A stretch of DNA of 37,006 nt from Acidimicrobiia bacterium (GCA_020832495.1 JAFIEP010000083.1:1-37006), one strand, 5' to 3'; shown: positions 14,945 through 23,814, numbered from the stretch's first letter. The notes: generated by a model from the sequence alone, not told the origin. A program made the numbers and translations.

Positions 14945-15591
14945 GGGATGCCCACCACCTTGTGGGTCTGCACGCTGAGGCGCCAGCGCGGCGACCTCAG
15001 GCAGTGGGCGACGGCGCGCTCGGTGGCACGCTCCCGGTCGGGTCCGTCCATCGGCTGGAGGAACCAGTGGGTGAAGTCGAGGTGCTCGTAGCGTTCGGGC
15101 TCACCACCTCGTTGGGGGTAGACGAGTTTCAGCTCGTCACCGGAGGTCACCACCAGCGTCGTGCCGGCCTTCGGGCTGACACACACCCAGTCGACGCCGT
15201 CGGGGACGGCGATGGTGCCGTTGGTCTCGATGGCCACCTCGAACCCGCGATGGTGCAGCTCGTCGAGGAGGGGCGTGTCGAGTTGTAGCAGTGGTTCGCC
15301 GCCGGTGCAGACCACGAGCGGCCGGACCCCTCGTCGGCGGTCGGGCAACGGCACCGGCCAGTGCTCGGCCACCTGGTCAGCCAACGCGGCGGCAGTGCGG
15401 AACTGTCCACCGCCGGGTCCATCGGTGCCGACGAAGTCGGTGTCACAGAAGCGGCAGACGGCCGTGGCGCGGTGCTCTTCGCGGCCCGACCACAGGTTGC
15501 ATCCGGTGAAGCGACAGAAGACCGCCACGCGCCCGACGTTGGCTCCCTCACCCTGCAGGGTGGCGAACACCTCCTTCACCAGGTAGGTCAC
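14941..15591 (-). CDS. queE: 7-carboxy-7-deazaguanine synthase (QueE), radical SAM
   Basis: QueE rearranges 6-carboxytetrahydropterin to 7-carboxy-7-deazaguanine with a 4Fe-4S cluster and S-adenosylmethionine. The 216-aa protein starts [31 protein letters not shown]. It shows the unusual cluster motif of one QueE class, C-x14-C-x2-C (GCNLWSG...[10 protein letters not shown]). Further family strings are [24 protein letters not shown] and WVCVSPKA, followed by the C-terminal DELKLVYP and [10 protein letters not shown]. The GTG start at 15591 overlaps the queC stop as GTGA, showing translational coupling. Its own TGA overlaps the first ATG of the 17-bp array. Longer starts upstream lie inside queC and lack family similarity. 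Confidence 0.95.
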   Translation of the reverse strand: MTYLVKEVFATLQGEGANVGRVAVFCRFTGCNLWSGREEHRATAVCRFCDTDFVGTDGPGGGQFRTAAALADQVAEHWPVPLPDRRRGVRPLVVCTGGEPLLQLDTPLLDELHHRGFEVAIETNGTIAVPDGVDWVCVSPKAGTTLVVTSGDELKLVYPQRGGEPERYEHLDFTHWFLQPMDGPDRERATERAVAHCLRSPRWRLSVQTHKVVGIP

Positions 15592-16286
15592 GGTTCGACT
15601 GCTGCGTAGCGGGTGGGGTCCGTCACGCCGGCCTCGTCGAAGCCGCGGCGTCGCAGGATGCACGCGTCACAGCGTCCGCAGGCGGCGCCCGAGGGGTCGG
15701 GGTCGTAGCACGACATGGTGGCTGCGTGGTCGACGCCGAGTGTCCGGCCGAGGTCGATGATCTCCGCCTTGGACAGCTCGATGAGTGGGGCGTGGATGCG
15801 GCATCGGCGGCCTCCTTCGGTGGCCGCCTTCGTGGCCACGTTGGCCACCGTCTCGAAGGCCGCCACGAACTCTGGACGGCAGTCGGGATAGCCGGAGTAG
15901 TCGGTGGCGTTCACCCCGATGAAGATGTCCGCCGCGTCGTGGACCTCGGCGAGGGCCAGGGCCAACGAGAGCAGCACCGTGTTGCGCGCCGGGACGTAGG
16001 TGGCGGGGATCGGCCCGGACCCCACCGGATGGTCGGCGTCGTGTTTGGGCACCTCGCCGTCGCCGGTGAGGGCCGAGCCGCCGAACAGCCCGAGATCCAC
16101 CGTGGTGACCACGTGAGGCGCGTCGGCCTGTGCCGCCAAGTGGGCGGCCGCTCGGAGCTCAGCGTCATTGCGTTGGCCGTAGCGCACCGACAGCGCGACG
16201 GGGTCGAAGCCTCGCTGGCGGGCGATCGCCAGGCAGGTGGCGGAATCGAGACCGCCGCTGAGCAGGACGATCGCACGGTCGGACAT
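15588..16286 (-). CDS. queC: 7-cyano-7-deazaguanine synthase (QueC)
   Basis: QueC makes preQ0 from 7-carboxy-7-deazaguanine, ammonia and ATP. The 232-aa protein has the N-terminal PP-loop ([10 protein letters not shown], Ser10-Ser15), the substrate strand [35 protein letters not shown], and the C-terminal zinc site C-x8-10-C-x2-C-x2-C ([25 protein letters not shown]). ATG 16286 begins [12 protein letters not shown]. It follows ccggTACGGT with 10 nt between, so the leader would be only a few bases. It is the first gene of queC-queE-queD. The other known enzymes for the precursor (GTP cyclohydrolase) and for use of preQ0 (QueF, Tgt, QueA or a DNA-modifying set) are not in this window, so whether the product is queuosine or another deazapurine cannot be said. 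Confidence 0.96.
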   Translation of the reverse strand: MSDRAIVLLSGGLDSATCLAIARQRGFDPVALSVRYGQRNDAELRAAAHLAAQADAPHVVTTVDLGLFGGSALTGDGEVPKHDADHPVGSGPIPATYVPARNTVLLSLALALAEVHDAADIFIGVNATDYSGYPDCRPEFVAAFETVANVATKAATEGGRRCRIHAPLIELSKAEIIDLGRTLGVDHAATMSCYDPDPSGAACGRCDACILRRRGFDEAGVTDPTRYAAVEP

Positions 16287-16296
16287 GGTCCTGTTC

Positions 16297-16302
16297 ACCG
16301 TA
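16297..16302 (-). promoter_or_regulatory. -10 box (TACGGT) for queC
   Basis: On the minus strand ccggTACGGT ends 10 nt before the queC ATG. It would start an mRNA with a leader of about 3-4 nt, bypassing the terminator hairpin further upstream. Confidence 0.4.
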
Positions 16303-16357
16303 CCGGCCATCCCGCGGTGACGGGAACAGAGCACGGACGGCTCCGAGAGCAGTGGAG

Positions 16358-16393
16358 CCGGTCAACGCAGGGAGTCCGGTCAACGCAGGGAGT
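16358..16393. repeat. 18-bp direct repeat (two exact copies) upstream of queC
   Basis: ccggtcaacgcagggagt occurs at 16358-16375 and again at 16376-16393. On the minus strand each copy holds a TTGACC, a -35-like hexamer, but no matching -10 lies 16-18 nt downstream. A short hairpin (GGCTCC/GGAGCC arms, 16339-16359) lies next to it on the queC side. Confidence 0.8.
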
Positions 16394-16396
16394 CCG

Positions 16397-16448
16397 AAAA
16401 AGAGAGGTGGCATCGGCGCCGGGGCGGGAGGCCGGCGTCGATGCCACC
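16397..16448 (-). terminator. strong intrinsic terminator facing queC, with no gene before it
   Basis: Arms 16406-16422 and 16432-16448 form a 17-bp stem, all Watson-Crick except one G-U, with a 9-nt loop. On the minus strand the stem is followed at once by TCTCTTTTT (16405-16397). This is the textbook shape of a Rho-independent terminator reading leftwards. On the plus strand there is no T-run. No minus-strand gene lies to its right, because the next gene at 16602 reads rightwards. It therefore either ends a short RNA or premature queC leader starting near 16449, or blocks antisense transcription from the envelope operon. Confidence 0.75.
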
Positions 16449-16601
16449 ACCCACATGATATCGCGTTCCGAGCGCGGTGAGACAACTCTTGACTCGTGTC
16501 ACATTTTCAGGTTCGAGAGCCGTCGCGGCGCTGACCTGCGCTTCGGGGAAATCCCCTGGTGCCGTGGTTCTGCGTGCCTGACCTGGCAAGCTTGAGAGGG
16601 C

Positions 16602-17645
16602 ATGCAGCCCCGTTCCCCATCACCTCCGTCGCCCCGACGCGCCCGCGCCTCGACGGCGATCGCCGTGGCGGCCGTGCTCTTGCTGGTGGTTGCCGCCTGC
16701 TCGGACGACGACGACGCCGACGAGGCGGCGCCACCAGCGCCCGAGGTGGCCGTCGCCGATCGGTTCGCCGAGGCGATGGCTGCTCCGGTGGAGGATCGGG
16801 TGGTGGAGATGCTGCCCATTCCCGAGGACTTCGTGCAACCCGATACCCGAGGTGTCCGTCTCGCCCCGCCGCCCCGCCGGCCCGGGGGGAGTGACGACGA
16901 ACCCCCAGCCGTGGCCGTCCGCGGTGGCAGTGCCAGCATCGAAGTGCAGCTCATCGGGCCCGACGGTGGCGCCGTGCCGGGCGCAGTGGTCCTCGTCGAA
17001 CGGTTCGTCGGCCAGCGCAGCGGCGCCCTGCGCTTCACGGCCCGTGGTGGAGCCGGTCGGGTTGACGGCCTGCTCGGCGGTCGCTATCGGGTGCGGGCCT
17101 GGTCGGCACCCGATCTCACCGCGCTCGAGTCGCAGACCTTCTTCCTCCCTGCTGACGGCACCGAGCGGCTGCGGGTCGGGTTGACTCGCCGCGACGAGGT
17201 GATGTTGCGCGGCTCACTCCGGGTGGCGACGTGGACGGTGGGGGACACCGCGCCCCTCGAGGTGCAGGTCATGCGTGAGGCGGTCAGCCCTGACGACGGC
17301 ATCGTCCGCGGCCAACCCTTGGTGGCCGAGGTGGCCCTCACCCCGGGGCCGGGCACCGCCGTGGAGGGGTCGGCCCTGGTCACCGCCGGCGGTGACGGTA
17401 CGGCGCGTTGGACGGTGCGGTGTACCGCTCCGGGCCGCCATGCCGTGACCGTTCGAGGCGAAGGACGCGAGGTGGAGATCCTCTTGGCCGAGTGCGTCGC
17501 CCCGGCGCCGGAGGTGGACGACGAGCCGGAGGACGACGGACCCAGTCTCGTTCCGACGCCGGGTCGGCCGACCACCACTTCGACGACATCGAGTACTACT
17601 TCGACGACCACCCCGACCACGACGTCCACGACGGTGCCCCGATGA
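16602..17645 (+). CDS. putative lipoprotein with beta-sandwich domains
   Basis: This 347-aa exported lipoprotein has a basic N-terminus, a hydrophobic stretch (STAIAVAAVLLLVVAAC) and a lipobox VAAC with the lipidated Cys near residue 34, followed by an acidic DDDDADE. The mature part has a region like the carboxypeptidase regulatory (CNA-B/transthyretin) fold (ASIEVQLIGPDGGAVPGAVVLVERF ... GRVDGLLGGRYRVRAWS). A second Ig-like region follows (TARWTVRCTAPGRHAVTVRGEG). A Thr/Ser-rich tail (TTTSTTSSTTSTTT) ends it and may be a wall-spanning or glycosylated segment. ATG 16602 has GAGAGG 5-10 nt upstream. The stop overlaps the penicillin-binding protein start as ATGA, so the two are co-translated. 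A role in presenting or regulating cell-wall synthesis is inferred from this coupling only. Confidence 0.85.
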   Translation: MQPRSPSPPSPRRARASTAIAVAAVLLLVVAACSDDDDADEAAPPAPEVAVADRFAEAMAAPVEDRVVEMLPIPEDFVQPDTRGVRLAPPPRRPGGSDDEPPAVAVRGGSASIEVQLIGPDGGAVPGAVVLVERFVGQRSGALRFTARGGAGRVDGLLGGRYRVRAWSAPDLTALESQTFFLPADGTERLRVGLTRRDEVMLRGSLRVATWTVGDTAPLEVQVMREAVSPDDGIVRGQPLVAEVALTPGPGTAVEGSALVTAGGDGTARWTVRCTAPGRHAVTVRGEGREVEILLAECVAPAPEVDDEPEDDGPSLVPTPGRPTTTSTTSSTTSTTTPTTTSTTVPR

Positions 17646-19888
17646 GCCTCGAACGGCGACCCTGGTGGCGGCGCTCCCTTCGTCGCAGCGGGCGACTGAT
17701 GCTCACCGTGGCGCTGTGCCTGCCGGTCTTCGCCGGTGCGACGGCGCTCGCCGGATCGGGTCTGCTGCTCTTCGGGGACCTACCCGGCACGGTGCCCGAC
17801 GAGCGCGAACGCCTCGAGTCGATTCCCTCGTTCGTCTACGACGCCCACGGCAATCGCATCGGCGAGTTCCGCGAGTTCGAGCTGACGGTGGCCATCACCC
17901 CCGAACAGGTACCCGAGGTGCTCAAGGGTGCCGTCGTGGCCGCCGAGGACCAGAACTTCTGGGAACACGAAGGGTTCGATGTCGAGGGGCTCGCTCGCGC
18001 CGCGTGGACGAACTACCGCCAGGGCGACACGTTGCAAGGTGGCTCGACCATCACCCAACAGCTCATCCGCGAGCTGTACCTGAGTCGCGAGCAGACCGTC
18101 GAACGCAAGTTGAACGAGATCATCCTGGCCACCCGGTACGAGCGGGATCTCGCCGAGGAACTCGGCTCGGTGGAGGCGGCCAAGGAGCAGATCCTCTTCG
18201 ACTACCTCGACACCGTGTACTTCGGCGCCGGGGCGTACGGCATCGGTGCTGCGGCGGAGACGTTCTTCCGCAAGCCGGTGTCGGAGCTCACCTTGTCGGA
18301 GGCGGCCACGCTGGCCGGGATCATCCCTGCGCCGTCGGATGTGAACCCCCGGGCCGACATCTTCGCTGCCGAGGAACGGCGGCGGCTGGTGTTGAAGAAC
18401 ATGCTCGACCTCGAGATGGTGACGCAGGCCGAGTTCGACGAGGCCTTCGGACAGATCCTGTGGTGGTCGCCGGCGGGGGATCCGCCGGGCCCCGCCACCC
18501 TCATCCATCCGGCGCCCTCCACTTCGCTGGGGCCCTATCCCTATTTCGTCGACTACGTCCGCACCTACCTGACCGATCGGTACGGGCCGGAGATCATCTA
18601 CCGCGGCGGGCTGCAGATCCACACCACCATCGACCCGGACCTGCAGGCCATGGCCGAGGAGGCCGTCAGCGACATGTTGGCCGGCACCGAGTGGCCGCTC
18701 GAGATGTCGCTGGTGAGTGTCGAACCCTCGAGTGGTCATGTCCGGGCATTCGTGGCCGGGCGGGACTTCGAGCAGAGCCAGGTGAACCTGGCGCTCGGTG
18801 GCAGCACCGGCATGCAGCCGGGCTCGGTCTTCAAGGTGTTCACGGCGGCCAAGGCGCTCGAGGACGGGATGGGTCCTGAGACCGCCTACGACTCCCCGGG
18901 CACCTTGTACGTCCCCGGCTGCGGCGGCCAGTGCGCCATCAGGGGCGGCCCGGGCGGCGACGTCACCATGGAGGCAGCCATGGCGGCATCCACCAATACC
19001 TACTTCGCACAGCTCATCATGGATGTCGGACCGAACAACGTCGCTGAACTGGCCCACCGGGTAGGGGTAACCCGCACGCCCCCCGACAGGGACTACAACC
19101 TCGGCTTGACCCTGGGTGTCAACGAGGTGTCGCCGCTGGACATGGCTGCGGGGTTCAGCGTCTTCGCCAACCAGGGCGTCCGAGCGGACGCCACCCCGAT
19201 CAATTGGATCGACCAGATGGACGGCACCACGCTCGAGGACAACCGAGGACCCCGGGGCGAACCGGTGCTCCATCCGGCGGTGGCCGACAACCTGACGGCC
19301 ATGCTCACCGGGGTGGTGGAGTCGGGCACCGGCCGGTCGGCGGACATCGGACGACCCGCAGCTGGCAAGACCGGCACGGCGGAGCGGAACCAGGCCGCCT
19401 GGTTCGTCGGGTACACCCCGCAGCTGTCGACGGCCGTGTGGATGGGGTTCGCCGACGAACCCCGGCCACTGCGGGGGATCAAGGGCTCCGGGCAGGTCTT
19501 CGGCGGTGGCTTCCCGGCCCAGACGTGGGCTCGGTTCATGCGCGCCGCCCACGAGGGGTTGGATGTGATCGAGTTCCGCGAAGCAGGACCGCTGCCCGCC
19601 CCGAGCAGCGAAGTGCGACGCATCCCGCGGCGGGCGTCGGTGCCGAGTCTGCCGCGCGACTGCGGCGGGCCGTGCGTGCAGGTTCCCGAGCCGCCACCAC
19701 CGCCCACACTTCCTCCTCCACCGGAGCCGCCCGCTCCCCCCGAAGCCGACGCGCCACCGCCGGATCCGGCCCCGCCCGACGACGCTCCTGCGCCGACGAC
19801 GACCGTGCCGGCGACGGTCGTCCCGACGCCCACGGTCCCCCCAGCGGTATCGCCGCCGGGTGGGACACCGGGTGGAGGTGAACGGTGA
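17642..19888 (+). CDS. class A penicillin-binding protein (transglycosylase/transpeptidase)
   Basis: This bifunctional enzyme polymerises glycan strands and cross-links peptidoglycan at the outer face of the membrane. The 748-aa protein starts with a basic cytoplasmic end and one transmembrane helix (LMLTVALCLPVFAGATALAGSGLLLF). The GT51 domain follows with catalytic Glu102 in AAEDQNFWEHEGFD, then QGGSTITQQLIREL, ERKLNEIILATRYER and DYLDTVYFGAGAYGI. The transpeptidase domain has all three motifs: SVFK (Ser395, Lys398), STN (Ser450-Asn452) and KTGT (Lys576-Thr579). The tail, from about residue 665, is Pro-rich (PPPPPTLPPPPEPPAPP...), likely spanning the wall. It is coupled to the lipoprotein (ATGA) and to the trypsin-fold gene (GTGA). 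Confidence 0.96.
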   Translation: MSLERRPWWRRSLRRSGRLMLTVALCLPVFAGATALAGSGLLLFGDLPGTVPDERERLESIPSFVYDAHGNRIGEFREFELTVAITPEQVPEVLKGAVVAAEDQNFWEHEGFDVEGLARAAWTNYRQGDTLQGGSTITQQLIRELYLSREQTVERKLNEIILATRYERDLAEELGSVEAAKEQILFDYLDTVYFGAGAYGIGAAAETFFRKPVSELTLSEAATLAGIIPAPSDVNPRADIFAAEERRRLVLKNMLDLEMVTQAEFDEAFGQILWWSPAGDPPGPATLIHPAPSTSLGPYPYFVDYVRTYLTDRYGPEIIYRGGLQIHTTIDPDLQAMAEEAVSDMLAGTEWPLEMSLVSVEPSSGHVRAFVAGRDFEQSQVNLALGGSTGMQPGSVFKVFTAAKALEDGMGPETAYDSPGTLYVPGCGGQCAIRGGPGGDVTMEAAMAASTNTYFAQLIMDVGPNNVAELAHRVGVTRTPPDRDYNLGLTLGVNEVSPLDMAAGFSVFANQGVRADATPINWIDQMDGTTLEDNRGPRGEPVLHPAVADNLTAMLTGVVESGTGRSADIGRPAAGKTGTAERNQAAWFVGYTPQLSTAVWMGFADEPRPLRGIKGSGQVFGGGFPAQTWARFMRAAHEGLDVIEFREAGPLPAPSSEVRRIPRRASVPSLPRDCGGPCVQVPEPPPPPTLPPPPEPPAPPEADAPPPDPAPPDDAPAPTTTVPATVVPTPTVPPAVSPPGGTPGGGER
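19874..19881 (+). promoter_or_regulatory. perfect Shine-Dalgarno GGAGGTGA deciding the GTG start at 19885
   Basis: The full anti-16S complement GGAGGTGA lies inside the end of the penicillin-binding protein gene. It is 3 nt (6 nt counted from GGAGG) before the GTG at 19885. The in-frame ATG at 19921 has no such site, so GTG is preferred. Confidence 0.6.
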
Positions 19889-21234
19889 ACCCCACATCGT
19901 GGTTGAGGAACCGCCTTCCCATGAACGAACCAGCGATCGACGACCCACCCACCGGGCGCCCCCGAGCGCCGCTGCCGTCGCCCGAGCGAGCAGCGGCGGT
20001 GGCGGCCCCGGGTGCCTCCGCGCCGTCGTCGTCGGATCGGGATCGCACAGGACGGCCGGGCTCGTCCGGCGCGCCGGTTGCGCCCACCGGACCCGGCGCG
20101 GATGACGACATCCCTTCCGGGAATGCCGGTGACTCCGACGAGCGACCCTCGGTGACCCGCGCTCGGTCCAACCGGGCTCCGTCCGAGCCGTCGACCCGTG
20201 TGTCGACCGGGCCGTCTGGCGCTCCCACCGGTGGCGAAGGTAAGCGCAAGAGCCGCCGGCAGCGCCGACGTGAGTGGCGTCAAGAGGAGCGTGCCCGGCT
20301 CTACGCCGCCCGCAAGTCGGTGCGGTTCCCCATCTTCACCCGCTCGGTCCTGCTGTGGATGATGCTGTTCGCTCTCGTCGGCGTGGCCTTCGGTGCGTCG
20401 GGAGCGTTCTGGTGGACGCACTTCAACACTCAGGTGGCCGAATTGCGCGACGACACCCGTGACCTCGAGGCCCGGTCCACCGAGGCGCTCTCACAGATCG
20501 AGTCGCAACGCAACGCCGCCATCACCCAGATCGACGAGGCGCTCGAGCCGCTCCAGGGCTTCCTGTCCGAGGCGCGCATGATCCAGTTCGCCGAGTTCTT
20601 CGCCCCGGCGGTGTGGTTCGTGACCACCCTCGACGAGGACGGTGAACCCAGTGTCGGCTCGGCCTTCGCCGTCGTGAGCGACGAGAACGAGTCGCTGATG
20701 GTGACCTCGTTCGCAACGGTTGCGGCCTCGTCGGTGGCGCCGGGGCCGGAGATCCTGGTGCGCAACGGTGGTGTGGAGGTGGAGGCACGGCTCGTGAACT
20801 TCGACGCCGGCCGAGATCTGGCGCTGCTCGAGGTGCCTCGTGGCGACATCCCCGTACTTGACTGGTCGCCCGACGACGAGCAGGCCAGGGCGCTGGGCTC
20901 GCGGGTGTTCCCGGTATCGGGCTTCGGTGGCGCCGGTGCATCGTTGACCAGCGGGGTGGTCATGGAGCAGAACGCATCGGGTTTCCTGCACACCGCACCG
21001 GTGGGAACGTTTGCCCAAGGGGCCCCCATCGTGACGCCCAGCGGACGGATTCTCGGAGTGGCCTCGCTGACCTACCAACCGTTCGGGTTCGACCCCGGCG
21101 AGGTCCGGTTTGCCGTGCGCATCAACGAGGTCTGCGCAACGCTGATGGACTGCGGCGGGGGGCAACGTACGCCCGGCGACGCGCCGCCGCCTGCCGAAGG
21201 CGACGTGCCGGACGCTGCGGTCGAACCGGAGTAG
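19885..21234 (+). CDS. membrane-anchored trypsin-fold protein lacking catalytic His and Ser (pseudo-protease)
   Basis: This 449-aa protein has a disordered, Pro/Ser/Arg-rich cytoplasmic region of about 145 residues, one transmembrane helix (SVLLWMMLFALVGVAFGASGAFWW), a coiled coil (VAELRDDTRDLEARSTEALSQIESQRNAAITQI) and an extracytoplasmic HtrA/trypsin-like domain from about residue 240. In that domain the usual TNNHVV strand reads TSFATV (Ala277 where His is expected). The Asp is kept (Asp311 in GRDLALLEV). The GNSGGP loop reads FAQGAP (Gln378 where Ser is expected). Proteolysis is therefore unlikely, and it should act as a binding or scaffold protein. It is the last gene of the lipoprotein-PBP operon, coupled through a GTGA overlap and a perfect ribosome-binding site, so it probably works with the PBP. 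Confidence 0.88.
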   Translation: MNPTSWLRNRLPMNEPAIDDPPTGRPRAPLPSPERAAAVAAPGASAPSSSDRDRTGRPGSSGAPVAPTGPGADDDIPSGNAGDSDERPSVTRARSNRAPSEPSTRVSTGPSGAPTGGEGKRKSRRQRRREWRQEERARLYAARKSVRFPIFTRSVLLWMMLFALVGVAFGASGAFWWTHFNTQVAELRDDTRDLEARSTEALSQIESQRNAAITQIDEALEPLQGFLSEARMIQFAEFFAPAVWFVTTLDEDGEPSVGSAFAVVSDENESLMVTSFATVAASSVAPGPEILVRNGGVEVEARLVNFDAGRDLALLEVPRGDIPVLDWSPDDEQARALGSRVFPVSGFGGAGASLTSGVVMEQNASGFLHTAPVGTFAQGAPIVTPSGRILGVASLTYQPFGFDPGEVRFAVRINEVCATLMDCGGGQRTPGDAPPPAEGDVPDAAVEPE

Positions 21235-21270
21235 TTCCTCACCGCCGTCGTGTCGCCGTGGCCTCGCCGG

Positions 21271-23814
21271 TCAGGCGCCCGGCTGCGGTGCCCAGGCCAC
21301 TCGTCCGAGGTGGGCGTAGGTGCGGACGTCGGCATGTGACGGCACCACGCGCACGGTGTAACCGAAGCTGCCCGACGACTCGAAGCCCACGTCGATGCCG
21401 TAGCGCAGTCGTCCGGGGAGGTCGCCCGGGCCCTCACACGACATCGACGCCACCGTCGGGCGGTGGATCTCGTCGTCGGGGTCGACCTCGCCGTAGAGGA
21501 GTTGCACGTCGACATCGGATGGATCGAGGTCGCCCAGGGTGACCTGCGCCTCGACCCTGTAGGCGGCGGTGTCCTCACCGTTGGCCCGTTGGTGCTCGGT
21601 GGACACCACCGCCACCGAGGGCCACGCACGGAAGACGGTGCGCTTCCACCGCACGAGTGCCTTGGCCGCCTCGTCGCCGTTGGCCCGCAGGGACTCGGAC
21701 CGGGCCGCTGCTGGCTCGTAGTAGCCCTCGGTGTACTCGGTCAGCATGCGGGTGGCCTGCACCTGCGGCCCCAGGCGGGCGATGGATGCCTTCACCCGTG
21801 TCACCCAGTCGACGGGGATGCCGTCGGCGTCGATGTCGTAGAACATGGGCACCACCTGGTGTTCCAGCAGGTGCATCATGCCCAGGTACTCGACGTGGTC
21901 CCGGCGGTCCCGGTCGTCCTCCCACTCTGCTGAGGGGATGGCCCAACCCACCTGGGGCTCGTAGCACTCGTCCCACCAGCCGTCGAGCACCGAGCAGTTC
22001 AGGACGCCGTTGTAGACGGCCTTCATGCCGCTCGTCCCACAGGCCTCCATCGGGCGGAGGGGGTTGTTGAGCCACACGTCGACGCCGGCCACCAGCATGC
22101 GGGCCATGGCGATGTCGTAGTCCTCGACGAAGACCAACCGGTTGCGGAGCCCGAGGTCCGCCGCGGTGTTGGCCACCTCGCGCAACAGCGCCTTGCCTGC
22201 CTCGTCGGCGGGATGCGCCTTGCCCGCCACCACGATCTGCACCGGGCGGTCGGCGTCGGTGAGTAGGTCCCGTAGGCGGTCGAGGTCGGCGAGGAGCAGG
22301 TTGGCGCGCTTGTAGGTGGCGAACCGGCGGGCGAACCCGATGGTGAGCACCGTCGGGTCGAGGGCGTCGTCGCACCAGGCCACCTGCGACCGCGACAGGC
22401 CGCGGCGCAACCCTTGGCGGACGAGTCGGTGGCGGAGGTAGGCGACCAGCCGCTCGCGCAGCGTGCGGCGGATGGCCCACATCTCTCGATCGGGTACCTC
22501 CGTGATGGCTTCCCAACGCTCGGGAGAGGCCTCCTGCCAGTCGATCCCGATCACCCGCTCGAAGAGGTCCACCATCTCGCGGGCCGTCCACGACGGGGCG
22601 TGCACGCCGTTGGTGACCGCTCCGATAGGCACCTCCGACTCGGGCACGTCGGGCCAGATGCCGGCGAACATCCGGCGACTGACCACCCCGTGGAGCTGTG
22701 AGACGCCGTTGGTGAAGCCCGACAGGCGCAGGCTCATGCAGGCCATGTTGAACACGTCACCCTGCGGCTCGCCGGGCTCGTGGCCCAGCTCCATGAGCTC
22801 GTCGAGGGTGAGGCCGACTTCGCGACACCACGAGCCGAAGTGGCGGTCCATGAGCTCGCGAGGAAAGCGGTCGATGCCGGCAGGCACCGGTGTGTGGGTG
22901 GTGAACACGCCACCGGGTCGGATGGCCGTCGTGGCCTCGGGGAACGTGAGGTGGTCCTCCACGATGCAGCGGCGGATCCGCTCGAGAGCGAGGAACCCGG
23001 CGTGACCCTCGTTGATGTGGAACACCTGCGGCTCGATGGCGAGCGCCTCGAGGGCGCGCACCCCACCGATGCCCAGGAGGATCTCCTGGCGGATGCGTTC
23101 CTCCTGACCCCCGCCGTAGAGGCGATCGGTGATGAGGCGTTCCGCATCGGCGTTCTCCTCGACGTCGGTGTCGAGCAGGTACAGCGGGATCCGGCCAACG
23201 CTGGCGCGCCAGATGCGGGCATGGACGAGGGTGCCGGCGATGTCGACGCTGATGCGCACATCGGGCACGGCTTCGAGGGCCATGGCGTCGGGGTCGAGGC
23301 GGGGGAAGCGCTCGACCTGTCGCCCGTGGGTGTCCACCTCCTGGGTGAAGTAGCCGTGGTGGTAGAACAGGCCCACCCCCACGAGGGGAAGACCGAGGGC
23401 GTCAGCGGCCTTGAGGTGGTCGCCGGCGAGGACACCGAGGCCGCCGGAGTACTGCGGCAGGCCGGCTGCCACACCGAACTCGGGCGAGAAGTACGCAACA
23501 CTGCGCAGCACACCGTCGTGGTGTTGCTGGAACCAGCGCGGTGCCTCGAGTGAGCGACCCAGTTCGTCGCGCACAGTTGCTGCCAGGGACGTGAACGTGC
23601 GGTCCTCGGCCAGTTCCTCGAGCCGCTCGGAGGACTCGAGCGCCAGCATGCCCGCCGGGTCGCGCACGTAGTCCCACTGCTCGCGGTCGATCCGGCGGAA
23701 CAGATCCTGGGCGCGGTCGTCGGCGATCCACCCCAGGTTCATTGCGATGTCCCGCAACGGCCCGAGGGGCTCCGGCAACTTCGATACGACGGTGAACGTC
23801 TGCACGGCCTTCAT
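21271..23814 (-). CDS. glgP: alpha-glucan (glycogen/maltodextrin) phosphorylase
   Basis: The enzyme releases glucose-1-phosphate from alpha-1,4-glucans using phosphate and pyridoxal phosphate, in the cytoplasm. At 847 aa it matches the shorter alpha-glucan phosphorylase class found in actinobacteria and thermophiles. Visible are the N-terminal VAYFSPEFGVAAGLPQYSGGLGVLAGDHLKAA, HINEGHAGFLALERI, TTHTPVPAGIDRFP, RRFATYKRANLL and VVAGKAHPADEAGK. The cofactor lysine region is EACGTSGMKAVYNGVLNCSVLDGWWDE. ATG 23814 (MKAVQTFTVVSKLPEPLG) is chosen over the in-frame GTG at 23826, because gcTAGTGT lies 8 nt before the ATG. It stands alone, with convergent neighbours on its downstream side and the peroxiredoxin gene ending 107 bp upstream. 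Confidence 0.96.
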   Translation of the reverse strand: MKAVQTFTVVSKLPEPLGPLRDIAMNLGWIADDRAQDLFRRIDREQWDYVRDPAGMLALESSERLEELAEDRTFTSLAATVRDELGRSLEAPRWFQQHHDGVLRSVAYFSPEFGVAAGLPQYSGGLGVLAGDHLKAADALGLPLVGVGLFYHHGYFTQEVDTHGRQVERFPRLDPDAMALEAVPDVRISVDIAGTLVHARIWRASVGRIPLYLLDTDVEENADAERLITDRLYGGGQEERIRQEILLGIGGVRALEALAIEPQVFHINEGHAGFLALERIRRCIVEDHLTFPEATTAIRPGGVFTTHTPVPAGIDRFPRELMDRHFGSWCREVGLTLDELMELGHEPGEPQGDVFNMACMSLRLSGFTNGVSQLHGVVSRRMFAGIWPDVPESEVPIGAVTNGVHAPSWTAREMVDLFERVIGIDWQEASPERWEAITEVPDREMWAIRRTLRERLVAYLRHRLVRQGLRRGLSRSQVAWCDDALDPTVLTIGFARRFATYKRANLLLADLDRLRDLLTDADRPVQIVVAGKAHPADEAGKALLREVANTAADLGLRNRLVFVEDYDIAMARMLVAGVDVWLNNPLRPMEACGTSGMKAVYNGVLNCSVLDGWWDECYEPQVGWAIPSAEWEDDRDRRDHVEYLGMMHLLEHQVVPMFYDIDADGIPVDWVTRVKASIARLGPQVQATRMLTEYTEGYYEPAAARSESLRANGDEAAKALVRWKRTVFRAWPSVAVVSTEHQRANGEDTAAYRVEAQVTLGDLDPSDVDVQLLYGEVDPDDEIHRPTVASMSCEGPGDLPGRLRYGIDVGFESSGSFGYTVRVVPSHADVRTYAHLGRVAWAPQPGA

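Larger units (their letters stand above)
16287..16601. other. 315-bp intergenic region between queC and the envelope operon
   Basis: This is the longest gene-free stretch of the window, between divergent genes. From left to right it holds the queC -10 box, a short hairpin (16339-16359), the 18-bp direct repeat, the minus-strand terminator, and a minus-strand TATCAT (16455-16460) that could be a -10 box firing straight into that terminator. At 16489-16494 there is a plus-strand TTGACT without a good -10 partner. No open frame in it looks coding. The ribosome-binding site of the lipoprotein gene (GAGAGG) closes it. Confidence 0.7.

Noticed and set aside
16489-16494. TTGACT as the -35 box of the envelope operon
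   Set aside because: No -10-like hexamer at 16-18 nt. The sequence at that distance is TTCGAG.
17780-19948. 722-codon minus-strand frame opposite the penicillin-binding protein
   Set aside because: Shadow of a gene with complete GT51 and transpeptidase motifs. No domain in the minus frame.
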